Source: Sphingopyxis sp. 113P3
Lineage (GTDB): Bacteria > Pseudomonadota > Alphaproteobacteria > Sphingomonadales > Sphingomonadaceae
Length of the DNA stretch: 64,000 nucleotides
Assembly (NCBI RefSeq): GCF_001278035.1
Contig: NZ_CP009452.1
Span: 2,575,501 to 2,639,500, forward strand
Reading direction: 5' to 3'
A model generated the notes under the pieces. The model ran no database searches and was not told where the DNA came from. It saw only the letters and a list, made by a program, of their open reading frames with translations. Position numbers and translations under genes: made by a program. Every line of letters starts with the position of its first letter. Positions within the stretch are counted from its first letter, which is position 1. Below, piece by piece: positions 45,240-53,877 of the stretch.

Positions 45240-46472
45240 ATGACAAAGGTCATGGAGGGCATTCGCGTCCTCGAAGTAGCACAGTTCACCTTCGTGCCCG
45301 CCGCGGGCGGCGTGATGACCGACTGGGGCGCCGACGTGATCAAGATCGAGCATCCGGTGCGCGGCGACGCGCAGCGCGGCATCCAGATGCTGCAGCGGCT
45401 TGCGGTCAATCCGCAGCGCTCCTCGCTCATGCAGCACCCGAACCGCGGCAAGCGCAGCGTCGGGATCGATATCTCCACCGAGGAAGGCCGCGAGCTGCTC
45501 TACGAGATCGCGAAGACCGCCGATGTGTTCCTCACGAACTACCTCCCCTCGGCAAGGCAGAAGCTCATGATCGACGTTGAACATATCCGCGCCGCCAACC
45601 CGAACATCATCTATGTGCGCGGCAGCGCCTTTGGCGACAAGGGCCCCGAACGTGACAAGGGCGGCTTCGACAGCACCGCCTATTGGGCGCGCGGCGGATC
45701 AGCGGTGCTCGTGACCCCGAAGGCGCTCGAGGGACCGCTCACCCAGCCGGGCCCGGCCTATGGCGACACGATCGGCGGGATGAATATAGCCGGCGGCATC
45801 GCAGCAGCGCTGTTCCACCGCGAGCGCACCGGCGAGGCCACCGAGGTCGACGTGTCCCTCCTGTCGTCCGGCGTCTGGGCGACCGCCTGTTCGATCGATG
45901 TGGCGATGGAACTGGGCACCGACCCCTTTGAAAACCTCATGCCGGGAAGCGGCCAGGCGGTTGGGACAAATCCCTTCATGGGCGTCTTCAGGACCTCCGA
46001 TGGCAAGTTCATCAACCTGACCGTGCTCTCGCCAGGCCCCTATATCGAAGATGTGTTCAGCCATCTCGGCATTCCCGAGGCCGCGAAGGACGAACGCTTT
46101 TCGACCGCCGAGGCGATCATGGCGAATGCAGCGGAAGCCTATCCGCTTGTCAAACAGGCGATCGCATCGAAACCCTTCGATTACTGGACGCAGCATCTCA
46201 AGACGATGAAGGGACAATGGGCTGCCTATCAGTCGGTTCATGACGTTGCGAGCGACGAACAAGTGCTGGCGAACGATCTGATCTTCGAAGTCGAGAGCGC
46301 CGATGGCGGCCCGCCAATCCGGCTGGTGGCGAACCCGGTTCAGTTCAATCACGAAGGCGTCGAGAACACCCGCGCACCCGAAGCCTCCGAGCATACCGAA
46401 CTTGTCCTGATGGAACTCGGCCTCGATTGGGACCGCATTGAGGAATTGAAGAACAAGAAGGCGATCGCCTGA
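45240..46472 (+). CDS. Class III CoA-transferase (CaiB/BaiF)
   Basis: A 410-residue enzyme with the normal order: GIRVLEVAQFTFVPAAGGVMTDWGADVIKIEHP at the N-terminus, NRGKRSVGIDIS, and the TQPGPAYGDTIGGMNIAGG segment holding the catalytic Asp. It exchanges CoA between carboxylic acids. Placed after the aldehyde dehydrogenase, it may load the acid product onto CoA. Confidence 0.93.
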   Translation: MTKVMEGIRVLEVAQFTFVPAAGGVMTDWGADVIKIEHPVRGDAQRGIQMLQRLAVNPQRSSLMQHPNRGKRSVGIDISTEEGRELLYEIAKTADVFLTNYLPSARQKLMIDVEHIRAANPNIIYVRGSAFGDKGPERDKGGFDSTAYWARGGSAVLVTPKALEGPLTQPGPAYGDTIGGMNIAGGIAAALFHRERTGEATEVDVSLLSSGVWATACSIDVAMELGTDPFENLMPGSGQAVGTNPFMGVFRTSDGKFINLTVLSPGPYIEDVFSHLGIPEAAKDERFSTAEAIMANAAEAYPLVKQAIASKPFDYWTQHLKTMKGQWAAYQSVHDVASDEQVLANDLIFEVESADGGPPIRLVANPVQFNHEGVENTRAPEASEHTELVLMELGLDWDRIEELKNKKAIA

Positions 46473-46485
46473 AGGAAATAGACGC

Positions 46486-47628
46486 ATGAGCACCCCTCCC
46501 CTTCGCGTCGGCATCATCAGCGCCGCGTGGGGCGCAAGAGCGCATCTTCCTGCTTGGCGAAGCCTTGAAGGGGTGGAGGTGACGGCGATCTGCACGTCGC
46601 GGCCCGAGACGGCAGCGAGGGCAGCCGAGGATTTCAAGGTCGCGCGCGCCTTTCACGATTTTCGCGCGTTGGCGAGGGATCCCGATATCGACATCGTCGA
46701 TTGCGGAACGCGTCCGCCGCTGCGCTACGCGATGGTGATGGCAGCGCTCGCATCGGGCAAGCATGTCTATAATGGTATTCCCTTCGCGAAGGATATGGCC
46801 GACGCTGAAGCGATGACCGATGTCTGGCAGCAAACGGGCACGATCGCCCTCGTCGACGCTTTCATGCAGGCGGTCCCCGCGATGGTCCAGATGAAGGCAA
46901 TGATCGACGCGGGCTGGGTCGGCGAGGTCTTTGGAGCCGAAGCCGCGTTCGAGGCGCCGCTTTTCAGCGCGGCGCAGACCAATGTCCCGGGCTATGTCTG
47001 GTTCGCTGATCCGTCGAATGGTGCGAGCGCCGCGCGCAATCTTGGAAGCCATTTGCTGCACCTGCTCGTGCATTTCTTCGGCCCCGTCGCGTCCCTCGCC
47101 GCCGACCAGTCGCTCGCACTCAAGGCATGGCCGCTCGGCGATGGGACAGTTCATCCAGAAGTCCCCGACCGGGCGTCATTGCTCCTGCGACATGCGTCCG
47201 GAATCCCCACGCGTCTGGAAGCTAACTGGTGCAAGATCGGCGGTGATGGCTTTCGCTTCTCGGCCTGGGGATCGAAAGGACGGCTTGAAGCGCGCGCGCC
47301 GGTCTTCCCGATGGCACACGATACCCAGTTGTTCGGCACAAAGGATGCAGGGCTCGGCGGCATCGCCCTCGATGGCATCCCGATCGAACCGGAATTTCTG
47401 GCCGTTCCGGGGTGCCGCGCGGTCGCCGACCGCCCCGAAACGGGGCTGCTGGCTCTTGCTTCGATTTTTGCCCGAATGCGCGATGCGATCAACGGCAAGG
47501 CGGTCGCCGCGCCCGATTTTGCGCAGGCACTCCACGTTCACGGCGCGGTCGAGGCGGCCGTCGTGGCAGCCGAAGAGCGCCGCTGGGTCGATATCGCGGC
47601 CCCGGGCGAGCGGGCTCGCTCGCGCTGA
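46486..47628 (+). CDS. Gfo/Idh/MocA family oxidoreductase
   Basis: A 380-residue NAD(P)-dependent enzyme. The N-terminal Rossmann fold starts LRVGIISAAWGARAHLPAW, which differs from the usual GxGxxG at the middle Gly. The KHVYNGIPFAKDMADAEAM segment replaces the classical EKP motif with a changed sequence (IPFAKD), keeping the Lys. The C-terminal alpha/beta domain is complete. It oxidises or reduces a hydroxyl or keto group. Last gene of the plus operon, convergent with a thiolase gene across 92 nt. Confidence 0.85.
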   Translation: MSTPPLRVGIISAAWGARAHLPAWRSLEGVEVTAICTSRPETAARAAEDFKVARAFHDFRALARDPDIDIVDCGTRPPLRYAMVMAALASGKHVYNGIPFAKDMADAEAMTDVWQQTGTIALVDAFMQAVPAMVQMKAMIDAGWVGEVFGAEAAFEAPLFSAAQTNVPGYVWFADPSNGASAARNLGSHLLHLLVHFFGPVASLAADQSLALKAWPLGDGTVHPEVPDRASLLLRHASGIPTRLEANWCKIGGDGFRFSAWGSKGRLEARAPVFPMAHDTQLFGTKDAGLGGIALDGIPIEPEFLAVPGCRAVADRPETGLLALASIFARMRDAINGKAVAAPDFAQALHVHGAVEAAVVAAEERRWVDIAAPGERARSR

Positions 47629-47720
47629 GCCAGTCCGTGCACCGCCCAATCTTTCACTGACGAAAAGACGAACGGTCCACCGTCGGGGGCAACACGAGGA
47701 GGGTTGTCGGGCTTTCCGGC

Positions 47721-48890
47721 TTATCCGCGACGAAGCAGCATTGAGCCTGCAATAAAGCCACCCCCCATCCCGCACGCACCGACCCGCGCGCCCTCGATCT
47801 GACGAGCGCCGGCATCGCCCCAGAGCTGCGTGCAGACCTCGTGCAACAGACCAAAGCCATGGAGGCGACCGCCCGACAATTGGCCGCCCCCGGTATTGAC
47901 CGGAAAGCGCCCGCCGGGCCCAATGTTTCCCTCTGCAATGAAATCCTTGGCCTCGCCATGACCGCAAAACCCCATCGCCTCGAGCCACAGCGGCACGAAA
48001 ATGCTGAAGCCGTCGTAGAGCCCGAGCACGTCAACATCGGACGGCTTGAAGTCGGTGCGCGACCACATATGGGCGGCGCTGTCGTGCGCGCCCATCGTGG
48101 TGAGGTCCGCGCGCTGATCCCATGTCTCCTGCGACCCGAGTGCCGACCCCATCGCCTCGATGGTCAGCGGCGGCCTGGCACAGTCCTTCGCGGCATCGGC
48201 CGCCGAGACGATCACCACGCAGGCGCCGTCGATCGGCACGTCGCAATCGAAGAGGCCGAGCGGCGATGAGATCATGCGCGCGCCAAGATAATCCTCCATC
48301 GTGAGCGGCGACGTCATGATGGCCGTGGGATTGTCTTGCGCAAAAGCGCGCTGACCAGTGGCGACAAGGCCGAGATGCTCGCGCGTCATGCCGAACTCGT
48401 GGAAATAGCGCATCGCCATCCAACCCGCCCAGTTCGACGCCGACATGGCGTTGGCTGGCACGAGATAACTGTACCAGCCGCCGAGCCGCGCCCGCCCTGC
48501 GCCCGGAATACTGGCGCGGCGCGTTGCGGTCTGCGAACTGCTTTCGGTGAGCGCGCGGAAACAGAGAATATGGCGAGCCTGGCCCGTCGCAGCCGCCATT
48601 GCGGCCACCTGAATCGGGCCCATTTGCGACGGACCATCGGGGACCGCGCTGTGCCAACGCGTCTTGAGCCCCAGCGCGTTGCGGACTTCACCGGTTCCCA
48701 GCGGCGACATGCCAGGCGAATTGTCTGCCTTGCCCGGATAGGTCGAGATCCCATCGATATCGTCGCTGGTGAGCCCTGCACATTCGAGCGCCCGGCGCGC
48801 AGCTTCGGCGAGATGGAGGATTGCAGGACGGTTCGTCTTTCGTCCGATGTCGGACATGCCGACACCCGTGATCGCCGCTGCGAGGCTCAT
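47721..48890 (-). CDS. Thiolase-fold protein of the SCP2/Ltp type, probable retro-aldolase subunit
   Basis: A 389-residue relative of the protein at 39446-40630: ITGVGMSDIGRK, DIDGISTYPG, LYDGFSIFVPLWLE and GGQLSGGRLHGFGLLHEVCTQLWG. The usual nucleophile region (DGPSQMGPIQVAAMAAATG) lacks Cys. A C-terminal ACGMGGG loop is kept. As in the first pair, its start overlaps the DUF35 partner (ATGA). A C-C bond-cleaving aldolase role is inferred from Ltp2/DUF35 enzymes. It belongs to the TetR-linked minus operon. Confidence 0.82.
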   Translation of the reverse strand: MSLAAAITGVGMSDIGRKTNRPAILHLAEAARRALECAGLTSDDIDGISTYPGKADNSPGMSPLGTGEVRNALGLKTRWHSAVPDGPSQMGPIQVAAMAAATGQARHILCFRALTESSSQTATRRASIPGAGRARLGGWYSYLVPANAMSASNWAGWMAMRYFHEFGMTREHLGLVATGQRAFAQDNPTAIMTSPLTMEDYLGARMISSPLGLFDCDVPIDGACVVIVSAADAAKDCARPPLTIEAMGSALGSQETWDQRADLTTMGAHDSAAHMWSRTDFKPSDVDVLGLYDGFSIFVPLWLEAMGFCGHGEAKDFIAEGNIGPGGRFPVNTGGGQLSGGRLHGFGLLHEVCTQLWGDAGARQIEGARVGACGMGGGFIAGSMLLRRG

Positions 48891-49282
48891 TGGTCAGGCT
48901 CCCACCGGGGGAACCAGACATCGTCGCTGTTGACGAACGAAACCTTCATTTTCTGACCGATGGCGACCTCCTCCGGATCGGTGTTGACCACTTCTGCTGT
49001 AACCCGGACGCCGGGCGCACCATCGACATCGACGACCGCGAGCGCAAAGGGTACGGGCATGTCGGGCATCCATTGCTGGTAGTTGACCGTATAGCTGTAC
49101 ACCGTGCCCGTTCCGGCCACCGGCTTGAATGCAATGCTTTGCGACCAGCATGCCGGGCAGATGAGTTGCGGCGGGTGGATCGCCTTCTCGCAGTCGCTGC
49201 AGAAGGCGATCATCAGCTTGCCCTCGGCGCCGCCGGTCCAGAAAGCGGCATTTTCGGGCGTAAGTTCGGGAAGCGGTCTCAT
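48887..49282 (-). CDS. DUF35 OB-fold protein with zinc ribbon
   Basis: A 131-residue protein with the zinc ribbon FCSDC and ICPACWS and the OB-fold GTVYSYTVNYQQW. Partner of the thiolase-fold protein with which it overlaps by 4 nt. It follows an SDR gene by 10 nt in the same operon. Confidence 0.9.
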   Translation of the reverse strand: MRPLPELTPENAAFWTGGAEGKLMIAFCSDCEKAIHPPQLICPACWSQSIAFKPVAGTGTVYSYTVNYQQWMPDMPVPFALAVVDVDGAPGVRVTAEVVNTDPEEVAIGQKMKVSFVNSDDVWFPRWEPDQ

Positions 49283-49292
49283 ATCCTCTCAA

Positions 49293-50042
49293 TCATATCT
49301 GGAGCGTCGCGCCGCCGCTGACGCGGAGCGTTTCGCCGGTCACAAAACTGGATGAAGGCGACACCAGCCACAGCATGGCCCCCACAATGTCCCTCACCTC
49401 GCCCTCGCGCTCGAGTATCTGCATTTTCTTTACATGGTCGACCAAAGGCTGCGGCAATTCGGCGCGGATCGTGTCGGTCAAAATCAGGCCGGGCGCGATC
49501 GCGTTGACGCGGATGCCGTCGGGCGCAAGCTCATGGGCAAAGGAGACGGTGAGGCCGCGCACCGCAAGCTTGGTGACGCCATAGGCCTTTTGTGAGCCAT
49601 AGGCGGCCATTGAAGCAATGTTGACGATTGAGGCCCCATCACGCCCCGCCATATGGGGCCGCGCCGCGAGCGTGCAGTGGATGACGCCCCAGACATTGAC
49701 GTCGAACATCCGGCGCGTGCGCTCGGTCCCAAGCTTGCCGATGAATTCATTCGCCTCGGCCGAATGAATGCCGGCGTTATTGATCAATATGTCGATGCCG
49801 CCGTGGCGGGCCGCGACGTCGTCCATGGCCCTTGTCACCGCATCCTCGACCGCGACATCGGCATGAAAGGGTGCCGCCCTTGCCCCGATCTTTGCGGCAG
49901 CACCGCGCACGGCGCTTTCGTCGATGTCGAGGAGAGCGACCCGCGCTCCCCGCTCGGCGAGCGCCTCGCCGAACGCCCTGCCAAAGCCGCGCCCACCGCC
50001 CGTCACCACCGCGAGTTTGCCGGAGAGATCGAGCGATTCCAT
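49293..50042 (-). CDS. Short-chain dehydrogenase/reductase
   Basis: A 249-residue classical SDR from ATG 50042. TGGGRGFGRAF is the NAD(P)-binding motif (the usual TGxxxGxG), NNAG is present, and the active site is Ser with YGVTK as the YxxxK motif. The C-terminal GATLQI end is normal. It interconverts a hydroxyl and keto group. It lies 1 nt after the MFS gene. Confidence 0.92.
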   Translation of the reverse strand: MESLDLSGKLAVVTGGGRGFGRAFGEALAERGARVALLDIDESAVRGAAAKIGARAAPFHADVAVEDAVTRAMDDVAARHGGIDILINNAGIHSAEANEFIGKLGTERTRRMFDVNVWGVIHCTLAARPHMAGRDGASIVNIASMAAYGSQKAYGVTKLAVRGLTVSFAHELAPDGIRVNAIAPGLILTDTIRAELPQPLVDHVKKMQILEREGEVRDIVGAMLWLVSPSSSFVTGETLRVSGGATLQI

Positions 50043-50043
50043 A

Positions 50044-51465
50044 TCAGCCTCCCCTGCCCGCAAACCCGTCGCCTGGCGTCGAGGCGATCCCCTTGGGCAA
50101 AGCCAGAGCCGTGAGCACCGCGAGCGAGCAAACTCCTGCTATCGCCGCGACTGCAAGATCGTAGGCGAAGGCTGAGGGATAAATCTCGGCGCCGCGGCGA
50201 ACGACGTCGACGGCGAGCAGCGTCGTCACCATTTGGGCCCCGATACCCATGAACAGGCCGCGAATGACCGAGACCAGCCCCGAAATCTCGCTGATCCGTT
50301 CAGGCGGTGAGGCCTGCGCAATGATCGTCGGCGCGACCGAGAAGAGCATTGTCGTGCCGAAGCTGATGATGATGAGCTGTGCGACGATTTTCGGAAAGCT
50401 GTCGATATCGACGATGAACCAGATCAGCCAACCCGCGACGGTCAGAATTCCGCCTGCCACCATCGCAAAGCGCCCGCCGCCGCGGGCAGCGAGCCAGCCG
50501 CCCAGCGGCCCAGCGAAAACCGAACTGACATTCGAGGGCAGCTTCGCGAGGCCCGCAAGCGTCGCACTGAAGCCAAGGCCGGCAACTGTCCACAGCGGCG
50601 CCTGCATGACGAGCGAGAAGAAGACGGTGATCTGAAGCGCGCTCATCGCAACCAGCGCAGTGACAGCGCTGCCAATGGCGATGGTGCGATCCGAAAAACT
50701 GCGCACCGCGATCAGCGGATTGGGGCTCGCAAGACTTGCGCGCCACCACCAGACGACCAGCAGCGCGCCGGCGCCAAACGATGCCAGCGCCCACGGGCTC
50801 GTCCATCCCCAGCTTTTGCCCACCGAGAAATAGGCAAGAAGGAGGATTACACCCGGCGCGAAGGCGAGACCGGATACCCAATCGACCGGCTCGCTCGGGG
50901 GATGACGCGGCGAGCGGGGAATCAGGATCCGGATCGCAAGGGCCGAGACGGCGCAGAGCCCTGCACTTGCGAAAAAGACGCCGTGCCAGCTGAAGCGATC
51001 GACGATCATGCCGCCGAGCACCAGGCCGGCGGCAGTGCCCACCGAAGCGCCCGATATCATAAGGCCAATCGCCATCGGAGCGCGCTCTTTGCCCGCGGTC
51101 TCGTGAATGAGCCCGATACAAAGCGGCAAGATAGCGCCCGTTACGCCCTGCATCAGCCGGCCGGCGAGGAGGATGGCAAAATTGCTCGAAACCGCACTGA
51201 TCATCGAGCCGGCGGCGCCGATCAGCAGCACCACGACGAGCACCTGCCGCCGCCCGAATAGATCGCCGAGCCGGCCGATGATCGCAGCGACCGCCGCGCC
51301 GACAATAAGATAGCCCGTAATCAGCCATCCAACCATCGCGGGATCGCCGAAATCCTCGATAAGCCTTTTAAGTGCAGCAAGAACCATCGCGGTTTCGAAC
51401 GACCCGGTGACCTCGGCGGTCCACAGCGCGCCGATGACGAACGGGAGGTTGCGGCGCGCGAGCAC
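50044..51465 (-). CDS. MFS transporter, DHA2-like
   Basis: A 473-residue transporter with 12-14 membrane helices. RLGDLFGRRQVLVVVLL is the MFS motif A between helices 2 and 3, and GRLMQGVTGAILPLCIGLI is the DHA2-type helix 4. It resembles drug or small-molecule exporters of the EmrB group; in this operon it may move a pathway substrate or intermediate. It starts with GTG placed directly after the TAG of the preceding SDR gene, with no clear RBS, so translational coupling is likely. Confidence 0.82.
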   Translation of the reverse strand: MLARRNLPFVIGALWTAEVTGSFETAMVLAALKRLIEDFGDPAMVGWLITGYLIVGAAVAAIIGRLGDLFGRRQVLVVVLLIGAAGSMISAVSSNFAILLAGRLMQGVTGAILPLCIGLIHETAGKERAPMAIGLMISGASVGTAAGLVLGGMIVDRFSWHGVFFASAGLCAVSALAIRILIPRSPRHPPSEPVDWVSGLAFAPGVILLLAYFSVGKSWGWTSPWALASFGAGALLVVWWWRASLASPNPLIAVRSFSDRTIAIGSAVTALVAMSALQITVFFSLVMQAPLWTVAGLGFSATLAGLAKLPSNVSSVFAGPLGGWLAARGGGRFAMVAGGILTVAGWLIWFIVDIDSFPKIVAQLIIISFGTTMLFSVAPTIIAQASPPERISEISGLVSVIRGLFMGIGAQMVTTLLAVDVVRRGAEIYPSAFAYDLAVAAIAGVCSLAVLTALALPKGIASTPGDGFAGRGG

Positions 51466-52248
51466 CTAGGTCGCAACCGATTTGGCGCCCTCGGGCATGC
51501 CAACCTGCGCAGCGCGAACTTCGATGAGGTCGACACCGATGTCGGGCGGCAGATCCATGACCGAAATCAGCGCCTTTGCCATCGATTCCGGCGTTGCGCC
51601 CTCGCCCGTCATGGCCGCATGGCCCGTCTCCACGATCTTCTTGTAAAAGGCGGAGATGGTTTCCTCAGACCAGCTCTTGCCACCCGAGCCGCCCTTGACA
51701 GAACCCGACCGCAGCACGGTGAAGCGAATATCCTCGCTTCGCAGTTCATCGCGAAGGCCGTGGCAGAGCGTTTCCACCGCAGCCTTGGTCGCCGCGTAAA
51801 GCGCAAGCATCGGGAAGGGCATGTTTACCGACTCGCTGCTGATTGCGACGACCTGTCCCTTGGTAGCGCGCAGATGCGGAATGGCGGCCCGAACCAGCCA
51901 GCAAACGCCAAGGACGTTGATTTCGACATGGCTGCGGATGATGTCGTCGCTCCCCGCTTCGAAGGCGAAGGGGTGGAAAATGGCTGCGTTGGCGATCACG
52001 GCGTCGATGCGCCCGAAATGCTCCGCCGTTTGCGCGATCGCGGCGTTCACGGCCTCCGATGAGGCCACGTCACATGCAATTGGCAAGACGGCATTGCCGA
52101 ACTCGGCGGCGAGGCTGTCGAGCTCGTCCGATGGCCGCGCGAGGCAGGCGACCCGCGCTCCTGCCCTGGTAAGGGCTGCGACGAAATGGCGGCCCATTCC
52201 TTTGGAAGCGCCTGTCACGACAGCGACCCTACCCGTCAGCCTCTCCAT
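51466..52248 (-). CDS. Short-chain dehydrogenase/reductase
   Basis: A 260-residue SDR. TGASKGMGRHF binds the cofactor. The Asn of the NNAG position is kept as ANAAIF, catalytic Ser in VVAISSES, and YAATK is YxxxK. ATG 52248 is chosen because TAGGAG lies 6 nt before; a TTG six nt upstream is less likely. First gene of the minus operon facing the TetR gene, with the TetR palindrome 39-53 nt upstream. Confidence 0.9.
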   Translation of the reverse strand: MERLTGRVAVVTGASKGMGRHFVAALTRAGARVACLARPSDELDSLAAEFGNAVLPIACDVASSEAVNAAIAQTAEHFGRIDAVIANAAIFHPFAFEAGSDDIIRSHVEINVLGVCWLVRAAIPHLRATKGQVVAISSESVNMPFPMLALYAATKAAVETLCHGLRDELRSEDIRFTVLRSGSVKGGSGGKSWSEETISAFYKKIVETGHAAMTGEGATPESMAKALISVMDLPPDIGVDLIEVRAAQVGMPEGAKSVAT

Positions 52249-52286
52249 CCCCAACTCCTATTGTCCCTGATCAACGCGGGCCGTTT

Positions 52287-52301
52287 TTGACGATACGTCA
52301 A
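52287..52301. promoter_or_regulatory. Putative TetR operator
   Basis: TTGACGATACGTCAA is a perfect TTGACG-N3-CGTCAA palindrome in the divergent SDR/TetR promoter. A second TTGAC-N5-GTCAA site occurs at 41072-41086. Confidence 0.7.
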
Positions 52302-52365
52302 CTTTTTGCCATGCCGCAACCCTGCTGCTAAGGTGGCAGCAAGATTTCGGGCGAGGAACAGATAT

Positions 52366-53028
52366 TTGACGCAGCAACAGGTCATCAGCGAGGCGCCGCG
52401 TGTCGCTGAAGGACATAGGCGCAAGCTCGGCGCTAAGGGCCAGCGGACGCGCCAGCAACTGATCGACGCAACGGTCGCCCTGCTCGAGACGCACGGTCTG
52501 CGTGACGTATCGGTTGTTGACGTTGCGCGCGCTGCGCAAACCTCGCCGGCCACCTTCTACGTTTACTTCAAGGGCGTTCCGGAGGTTGTCCTTGCCGCGC
52601 TCGAAAATGCCGATCTGACCTCGCCCGAACTTGAGACCATCGTCAATCGTGATTGGCTGGCGCCGGGCGCCGCAGCGGCGGCCCTCGCCTTCGTCGAATG
52701 CTATACCGCGCTTTGGAATCGGCACCGCACGATCTACATCGTGCGCAACCTTGCCGCCGAAGAGGGGGACACGCGCTTCTATCATGCCCGGATGACGCAG
52801 GCGAAGCCGATGATGGACGCGCTCAGCCGGCAAGTCGAGCGCGCGCAAGCGGCAGGTCGTGTTCCAGAGCATCTTTCGCCGCGCTCCTGCGCCGGCACCT
52901 TGCTGATGATGCTCGAACGCCTCTCCGCCATCGGCCCGATGAGCTATCATAGCGACGGCGTCGGCTTCGCGGATCTGAAAGCGGCGGCGGCGCACAATAT
53001 CGTCATGATGCTGGGCGCGCGCGACTGA
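52366..53028 (+). CDS. TetR-family transcriptional regulator
   Basis: A 220-residue regulator. The N-terminal HTH is visible in RTRQQLIDATVALLETHG and VVDVARAAQTSPATFYVYFKG; the C-terminal ligand domain is mostly helical. The frame is open to 52306, but TTG 52366 (LTQQQVISEAPR) has a good RBS (GAGGAA) 8 nt before and is the more likely start. It divergently faces the SDR-MFS-SDR-DUF35-thiolase operon, and the shared palindrome suggests it represses that operon and itself. The ligand is probably a pathway acyl-CoA (inference). Confidence 0.88.
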   Translation: MTQQQVISEAPRVAEGHRRKLGAKGQRTRQQLIDATVALLETHGLRDVSVVDVARAAQTSPATFYVYFKGVPEVVLAALENADLTSPELETIVNRDWLAPGAAAAALAFVECYTALWNRHRTIYIVRNLAAEEGDTRFYHARMTQAKPMMDALSRQVERAQAAGRVPEHLSPRSCAGTLLMMLERLSAIGPMSYHSDGVGFADLKAAAAHNIVMMLGARD

Positions 53029-53032
53029 CGCA

Positions 53033-53857
53033 TCACGCTGCCGCTTCGGCGATCATCTTCTGAAGGTCGAGCACGCCCGTCGCGAGGCCGCCTGCAAGAC
53101 CTGCGTCGACTGGCAGGCAAACGCCGCTGATGAAGCTCGCCGCATCGCTGTTGAGCAGGATCAGCGGAAGCGCCTGTTCGGCAGCCGTCGAATAGCGCCC
53201 CTTGGCCTTGGCAAAGGCGCCAAGCACCGCGTCGCCTGCGACCTTGCGGAACTCGCCGAGCATCGGCGTGTCGATCGGGCTCGGCATCGTGCAGTTGATA
53301 CGGATATCGCGTGAAATGAGATCAGGCGCCCGAACCTGCGTCCACGTATTGATCGCTTCCTTTGCAAGGCTATAGGGGTCTCCCACCTCCTTGGCCCGGT
53401 CGAGATACCATTGGCGCGCTTCGGCAAAATCCTCGATCGCGATGAATTCCCGAAGCAGCGGCTGGCGCGTCAGCCATTTCATGCCGCCGAGCGAGGAGAC
53501 CGAGACGATCGCAGCGCCGGAATTGAGGTGCGGGATCCAGCCCTCGGTCCACGCGCGAATACCGAGAAAATTGACCGTCACGACATCTTCGCCCGGAAAG
53601 GTCTGCGGCAAGCCCGAAACATTGAAGACCGCGTCGACCTTGCCCCCGATCTTGGCGATACCCGCTAGAATGGCGTCAGGGTTCTTGAGGTCGACCTCGG
53701 TGAAGCTTGCAAGCTTCACCGGCGACGGCTTGATGTCGGCTCCGTGCACTTCGGCGCCAAGCTCGACGAGCGTACGAGCGCAGGCCTCGCCGGTGCCGGA
53801 AAAACAGCCCATGACGACGACGCGCTTGTCCTTGTAGCCCAGAATATCCTTCGGCAT
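53033..53857 (-). CDS. SDR family oxidoreductase (3-alpha-hydroxysteroid-dehydrogenase-like)
   Basis: A 274-residue protein from ATG 53857 (MPKDILGYKDKRVVVMGC). The cofactor motif is GCFSGTGEACA, DIKPS follows the second strand, NVSGLP replaces NNAG, and YSLAKEAINTW holds YxxxK. The short gap between strands and the C-terminal INCTMPSPIDTPML fit the bacterial 3-alpha-HSD/carbonyl reductase group, some members of which act on sterols and other alicyclic alcohols. It ends the five-gene minus operon that starts with the thiolase at 59098. Confidence 0.88.
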   Translation of the reverse strand: MPKDILGYKDKRVVVMGCFSGTGEACARTLVELGAEVHGADIKPSPVKLASFTEVDLKNPDAILAGIAKIGGKVDAVFNVSGLPQTFPGEDVVTVNFLGIRAWTEGWIPHLNSGAAIVSVSSLGGMKWLTRQPLLREFIAIEDFAEARQWYLDRAKEVGDPYSLAKEAINTWTQVRAPDLISRDIRINCTMPSPIDTPMLGEFRKVAGDAVLGAFAKAKGRYSTAAEQALPLILLNSDAASFISGVCLPVDAGLAGGLATGVLDLQKMIAEAAA

Positions 53858-53877
53858 GTCCCTCAACCCTTCCTGAA

